Source of the DNA: Bolinopsis microptera
Lineage: Eukaryota > Ctenophora > Tentaculata > Lobata > Bolinopsidae
Direction: 5' to 3'
DNA: 64,000 bases
Assembly (NCBI RefSeq): GCF_026151205.1
Contig: NC_087074.1
Coordinates: 620,001 to 684,000, forward strand
Shown here: one piece after another, positions 58,772 through 64,000 of the stretch
Numbering within the stretch: position 1 is the stretch's first letter
Layout: the number at the start of each line of letters is the position of its first letter
Made by a program: the position numbers and the translations under genes
The notes under the pieces: model-generated
Database searches by the model: none
Seen by the model: the letters and a program-made list of their open reading frames with translations, nothing else
Told to the model about the DNA's origin: nothing

Positions 58772-58871
58772 CTGTAATTTTCATAATAAGAACATGAATA
58801 AAATTGTAATAATGAACAAGTTTTCAATTCTATACTTTATTGACAGTTTATTTAAAAATAAGATCCTTTAT

Positions 58872-58958
58872 ATTGTATTATGTACTAACTTATTAACTTC
58901 AGGGGTTCAGCTTTGAGCTAAATGACTAGTTTCTCTGAGTACTATAGAAGACACTTTA
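58872..58958 (+). mobile_element. remnant of a 5' LTR
   Basis: These 87 bases match 62709-62796 with only one or two changes and precede TTGGCGACGAGG, a sequence typical of the region just after the 5' LTR of Ty3/gypsy-type elements. The rest of the 5' LTR is missing. Confidence 0.6.
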
Positions 58959-58977
58959 TTGGCGACGAGGAGAAAAG

Positions 58978-60421
58978 ATGGCACACGTGGGTATGAGAGT
59001 ATTTGCTGAGGGACAGAATTATGAGGAATGGGTCGAGGATCTCGAGTTCTTCATTATGGGGATGGGACTGGGAAGTGGGAGAGACAGATGATACTAGGAA
59101 GTTGGGGCTATTTATCACTTGCGGGGGAGCCAAGGTGAAGGAAGTCTACATGCTAAATAAGAGTGAGACAAAAGCTAAAAAGGAGGATGAAACAACTGAT
59201 GTTTCAGAATACCAACATGCAAGAAACGTGGTAGACAAAAAGATGAAGGTGAGCAAGAATGCAACTTATGAAGCATTCCGGTACAGAAACCTAAGTCAAC
59301 GAGAAGGTGAAAGCTTCGCTCATTTTGTGCACAGATGTGAGGTTGGTGTAAGCAGTTGTGGTTTCAATGCTGGAGACAAGAACAGACACATCCAGGATCA
59401 AGTAGTGTTTGGGACGACTAACACGGCGATAAGAGAGAAGGCCCTGTCAGAGAATTTAGAGTTGAATGAGCTTACTCAGAAAGGCTTGGGAATTGAGTCT
59501 TCTACCAAGCTTGGATCGTCTATGAGGATAAAAGAAGAGCCAGCGTTTGCGGTGTTTGGAGGTAATTCTGATAGAGGAGGTAATTCTGATAGAGGAGCTA
59601 GAAGAGGGTCGTCTCATGGTTGTTATAGAAACTTGGAGTATTACAAATGTGGCGGAGTGTATCCACATGAAGGGAGTTGCCCGGCTAGAGATTGAAATAA
59701 ATTTTCGTGCACATACAGAATGAATGGTTAATAATTTAATATATATGTAGACCAAGCTCTGTGCACGGGATGCTTCCTGGAAGAATCCAGTTCTTTTAGC
59801 GGGGCACCCTACCTAAAGCCAAATTGAGATCATCAGTGCCCAAGTTGTAAGCGTTATGGACACTTCAAAGAATTTTGCAACGGAAACCCAGGGTTTGGTA
59901 GAGGTCAAAGGGGTGGCTGGAGAGGTTCCCGAGGTTATGGTTCCCGAGGCTATAATGGACAACGAGGTAATCAAAGTAGGGGTTACAATGGGCAGCGTGG
60001 TGGTTGGTCAGGAGCTAACAATGTGACGTATGAGGGTGAAGGCCAGGAGTATGAACAGACAGAACAACAAGTTGAGGTGGCACAGTCGTTACAGGCTGCT
60101 ACAGTCGTTACAGGCTGCTACGGAGAGCGATATGTGGGTCTTCGCTGCTTCTGATGCCAGTAAGTTGAAGGGGAGGGTGAACATTCTTTTTGACAATAAG
60201 GTCCCCGTGCAGTTTCTGCCAGACACCGGGGCCTCTGTAAATATAATAGATAGGTCAACTTATGATATTTTGTGTCAATCAGGGTCCTACCCTTTATTTG
60301 AAACTAATACCCGAATTTTTGCGTATGGGAGTGATGAACCATTGAAACTTAGAGGGTACTTTAGTGCTAAATTTTTTATCTTGTTTTTATGGATGTATTT
60401 AATTATTTGACAAAGTGACAT
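58978..60421 (+). pseudogene. gag and aspartic-protease remnant of a Ty3/gypsy-like retrotransposon
   Basis: Starting at the ATG at 58978, the frame is gag-like and shifts near 59085. A zinc-knuckle-like cysteine/histidine stretch lies at about 59640-59690, then a stop and a short non-matching insert. A second knuckle (CPSCKRYGHFKEFC) lies near 59840, followed by an Arg/Gly-rich tail. A 19-bp tandem duplication near 60085-60122 shifts the frame again. An aspartic-protease motif (LPDTGAS) lies near 60217. There is no reverse transcriptase, RNase H or integrase: the sequence jumps from protease to a polypurine tract at about 60448. It is a dead, internally deleted copy. Confidence 0.75.
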
Positions 60422-60529
60422 GTTTTATCTCAAATGTTAACATTTTGGGGGGGGTGTCATGTCCGTCTATGTCCGCCTATGTCCTGTCCTTTTTGGATTC
60501 TATGAGACAACGGACGTGTTTTTTGGGAC

Positions 60530-60680
60530 ATTGGCGGACACGGACGGACATTGGCGGACTCGGACGGACATTGGCGGACTCGGACGGAAATTGGCGGACT
60601 CGGACGGACATTGGCGGACCCGGACGGACATTGGCGGACTTGGATGGACATTAGCGGACATTGGTGGACATTAGCGGACA
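60530..60680. repeat. 20-bp GGACGGACATTGGCGGACTC array
   Basis: About seven units, inside the LTR-like region. The related ATGTCCGCCT words at its start and near 62262 are the inverted form of GGCGGACAT. Confidence 0.93.
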
Positions 60681-60689
60681 AACATTTTG

Positions 60690-62095
60690 AGGACTGAAGA
60701 GTACTGAAGAGTACTGAAGAGTACTGAGGAGGATGGCTGAGAAGGATGGCTGAGAAGGATGGCTGAGGAGGATGGCTGAGGAAAATGACTGAGGAGGATG
60801 ACTGAGGAGGATGACTGAGAGGGAGGAGAAGGATCAGGAAGACCCAGGAGGAGGAGGAGGAGGAGGAGGACCCAGAAGGAGGACCTACGAGGAGGAGGAG
60901 GAGAACTGAGGAGGATGACTGAGGAGGAGGAGGACTGAGGAGGAGGACTGAGGAGGACTGAGAAGGAGGAGGACTGAGGAGGATGGCTGAGAAGGATGAC
61001 TGAGAGGGAGGAGGAGGAGGAAGAGGACTGAGGAGGAGAAGGAGGACCCAGGAAGAGGAGGACCCAGGAGGAGGAGGATCCAGGAGGAGGACCAAGCAAA
61101 AGACCCCAGGAGGAGGAGGAGGACTGGGAGGAGGAGAACTGTTGAGGACTGATGAGGAGGACTGAGGACGAGGAGGAAGAGTAGGAGGAGGACTGAGAAG
61201 GGGAGGAGGAAGAGGACTGGGGAGGATCAGGAAGACCCAGGAGGACCCAGGAGGAGGAGGAGGAGGACCCAGGAGGAGGAGGAGGACTGAGAAGGAGGAC
61301 TGACGATGACTGAGAAGGAGGAGGACTGAGGAGTACTGAGGAGGATGGCTGAGGAGGATGGCTGGGGAGGATGGCTGAGGAGGATGACTGAGGAGGATGA
61401 CTGAGAGGGAGGAGGAGGACTCAGGAGGAGGACTCAGAAGGAAGAGAAGGAGGACTGAGGAGACCTGAGGAGGAGGAGGAGGAGGAGGACTGAATAGGAG
61501 GAGGAGAAAGAGGGGGACTGGGAGAGGACTGGGGAGGAGGAGGACTGATGAGAAGGATGAGGAGGAGGACCCAGGAGGAGGAGGACTGAGGACCGAGGAG
61601 GAAGAGGAGGAGGATGAAGAGGAGGAGGATGAAGAGGAGGAGGAGGACCCAGGAGGAGGACTGAGGAGGAGGACTGAGGAGGACTGAGGAGGACTGAGGA
61701 GGATGGCTGAGGAGGATGACTGAGAGGGAAGAGGAGGAGGAGGAGGAGGAGGACTGAGGAGGACTGAGAAGGAGGAGGAGGAGGAGGAGGACTGAATAGG
61801 AGGAGGAGGAGGGGGACTGGGGGAGGACTGAGGAGGAGGATGGAGGACTGAGGAGAATGATGAGGAGGACTGAGGACTGAAGAGGAAGAGGAGGACGATG
61901 AAGAGGAGGAGAAGGACCCAGGAGGACTCAGGAGGAGGAGGAGGACTGGGGAGGAGGAGGACTGTTGAGGACTGATGAGGAGGACTGAGGACGAGGAGGA
62001 GGAGTAGGAGGAGGACTGAGGAGGGGAGGAGGAAGAGGACTGAGGAATATCAGGAAGACCCAGGGGGAGGAGGAGGAAGAGTAGGAGGAGGAAGC
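60690..62095. repeat. GAGGA/GACTGAG purine-rich array
   Basis: About 1.4 kb of almost pure purine on the + strand, built from GGAGGA, GACTGAGGA, GGATGGCTGA and GACCCAGGA words with block duplications (60840-61110 resembles 61230-61290 and 61540-61670). Ser/Pro-rich frames on the other strand are artefacts. Such tracts can form triplex DNA. Confidence 0.95.
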
Positions 62096-62796
62096 ATCTA
62101 AATGTTATTTCCATTTTTGTCCGTTTTTGTCCATTTTTGTCCGTTTTTGTCCGCTCTATTTTTTGTCCGTTTTGAAAATATAGGGTACCGAACGGACAAA
62201 AAACATGATCCCCCTATAACAGCAAAAATTGAACATTTTATTTAGCAATTTAGGTGTCCATTAATGTCCGCCTATGTCCGCATATGTCCGTCTATGTCCG
62301 CCTATGTCCGCCTATGTCCGCTTATGTCCGTCTATGTCCGCCTATGTCCGCCTATGTCCTGTCCTTTTTGGATTCTATGAGACAAGCGGACATAGACGGA
62401 CGTGACACCCCCCCCCCCCCATTTTCTACATTTTTTTACGATTTCGAGGCTGTAGAAAGTATCTTGTTGTCAACATTTCAGTCGCCGCACGCGCGCCGCG
62501 CCGTTTGTATGTTGATCGGTAAAGAGAGTTTCTAGCTTTGACTTTTGGGGGACAGTTAAATTATTAAAATTAGTCTTGTTTCTGGAACTCTTGGAAGAAG
62601 GAGTGTGACCGGATCTAATATCATTTTGTATGTTTTTGAATTTTTGGCTTGTTCCAGACGCGCGCTGCGTTGGATTTAATATTTATTAAAATATTTAAAG
62701 AGGAGTGATATTGTATTATGTACTAACTTATTAACTTCAGGGGTTCAGCTTTGAGCTAAATGAATAGTTTCTCTGAGTACTATAGAAGACACTTTA

Positions 62797-64000
62797 CTTT
62801 AATACTTCGGAACTCAGTGTAATGAATATATTAAAGGTTTTCAAAACTGCAAGTTTTGAATTTCCCAATTCACCATTGATACTAGTTTCAATGTACTATA
62901 ATTCCTTCATAATGGATTCAGTGTAAATTGCTCCATCACCGACTAACAACCCAGGTGCCTTCTGTCGGGACACTGGTCCGGGGATAACTTAACAGGTTGG
63001 TTTCTAACTCAATTATTTTTGTTTGTAAAATTATTCAAACAATATACACATAATTGTCACAATGTCCCTTATATAAAAATACCCTTTAAAAAATCAATAT
63101 ATTCCCTATCTCAAATATTGGGAGAAACATTTGAATATTAACCTTGGCCTTGTGGCTCCAAATTCAATTATAACTCAATTATACGTTATAAATGTTATTA
63201 TCATTGGATCACTCAGAGAGCAGTGGAGGGAAACATCGTAAAAACTTTATTTTACAGTTACACTGTGTAGAAAAACCTGGCAACCTTGTTGCCTGCACAA
63301 ATCAATTCAACCTGTACATTCGCATTCTTGTTCAAATTATTATTATATCTAAAATAAGTAATAATTTAACAATTATAAATCATCCCTTTCAAGTGAGTAA
63401 TAACATACTTTTAGCTAATCATCTTTGGAATCTTATTTTTGTAAATAAAAGACATTGCTTTATTTTGATTTTAAACTATGCTGATTTTTAAAATTTACCT
63501 TTTTGTCAATTTCAGAAAACTTTACTGGCTAGACCCTATTTTCAAAAATAAAAGAAATAAAAACATTTTTCAAACAGTTCGTCTCGTAAAAATAACGTTT
63601 TCGCCAGGGGTAAAATTTGTATCACGTGGTGACCCCCACTGTCGCTTCACTATAGTTTCTACGATACAGGGGAGCCGCGCACTCGTGCGCGGCGGGTCAT
63701 ACAACGTATGACAAGGTAAAATTTGGAAAAATGTACATTTTGAGTTATCCCGAAAAGTTTCACTTTGAGCCGAATAAAAGTTCGAAACTTTTACTTTGTA
63801 CTTTGCAGATTCCACTTAACTAATTCCTGTCCTCTGATTGGCAGATTGGCTGAATTGTGTCACATAAAACTTAAAATGCTTCACCATTCACGTGTAGTTT
63901 GCAATAAACATAAGTGCGCACGAGCATGAGGAAAACAAGTTTTGAATTTTGGTATTTATTAATAACAATAAAGCATATCATATTATATTAACAAGTGATA
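62797..64000. other. gene-free right end of the window
   Basis: AT-rich, with no supported exon or RNA gene apart from the dispersed repeat at 63606-63716. Confidence 0.5.
63606..63716 (+). repeat. dispersed palindrome-rich repeat, copy 2
   Basis: Inverted relative to 11787-11905. It shares GTGACCCCCAC, TTTCTACGATACAG, the CCGCGCACTCGTGCGCGG palindrome and GTCATACAACGTATGAC. The order and spacing match with small indels. Confidence 0.75.

Larger units (their letters stand above)
60458..62796 (+). mobile_element. 3' LTR-like region swollen by internal repeats
   Basis: It begins TGTCATGTCCG directly after a G-run (polypurine-tract-like) and ends with the 88 bases shared with the 5' remnant. 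The interior contains ATGTCCGCCT arrays in both orientations (60458-60490, 62262-62360) and the two arrays listed separately. LTR limits are inferred from TG start and the shared end only. Confidence 0.45.

Noticed and set aside
60457..62114. Ser/Pro-rich frames of 142 to 226 codons on the - strand
   Set aside because: They are the complement of the GAGGA purine array, with low complexity and no start or splice support.

Overview
The window is nuclear DNA from an animal, probably a marine or early-branching invertebrate; the species cannot be fixed from sequence alone. Supporting this are GT-AG spliced genes with animal orthologues (DNA ligase I, the TTK/Mps1 spindle kinase), signal-peptide proteins with discoidin-like and other extracellular domains, TIR-HEAT proteins, a eukaryotic tRNA-Leu, non-LTR and LTR retroelement remnants, and MITEs. 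Non-coding sequence is dominated by minisatellites and long poly-G/poly-C runs. Scattered one-base indels in the repeats and one in a coding exon look like long-read assembly noise.

Layout. 1-1664: a 35-bp minisatellite made of splice-acceptor-like units. 1947-3282 (-): a small secreted protein gene in three exons. 4696-7646: a 3-kb inverted repeat. 7850-10760: MITEs and a dead RNase H/non-LTR fragment. 10319-10449 (-): an orphan first exon. 13180-17561 (-): DNA ligase I in eight coding exons, with a tRNA-Leu(UAG) in an intron. 18133-18530: an 18-bp array. 19133-20371 (-): TIR-HEAT protein 1. 23979-25878 (+): a secreted cysteine-rich protein. 27579-58771 (-): TTK/Mps1 kinase, ten coding exons that sum to an open 519-residue frame over 31 kb. 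Its introns hold TIR-HEAT protein 2 (32670-33959, +), a discoidin-like secreted protein (37023-39122, +), a 6.8-kb transposon-like element (42909-49690) and more than 13 kb of minisatellite. 58872-62796: a collapsed LTR retrotransposon. The remainder has no recognisable gene.

The main discovery is a relation between tandem repeats and splice sites. At six confidently modelled exon edges (three in TTK plus a higher-order case, one in ligase, one in the discoidin-like gene), the repeat unit is a copy of the exon-intron junction: part of the exon, the donor or acceptor, and sometimes a branch-point-like CTAAC. The same TTK exon (40434-40622) has about 31 copies of its own donor on one side and about 150 copies of its own acceptor on the other. 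The 24-bp donor unit is open and a multiple of three, so alternative donor use would insert eight-residue steps into the kinase catalytic loop. Two further arrays (1-1664 and 18133-18530) have the same GT...AG architecture without a known exon. This fits repeated tandem duplication at splice junctions, producing fields of decoy or alternative splice sites.

The genes are not an operon-like system. Ligase I (replication and repair) and TTK (spindle checkpoint) are housekeeping genes. The two TIR-HEAT paralogues, intronless and in opposite orientation, are candidate innate-immune or NAD-metabolising signalling proteins. The small secreted genes look lineage-specific.
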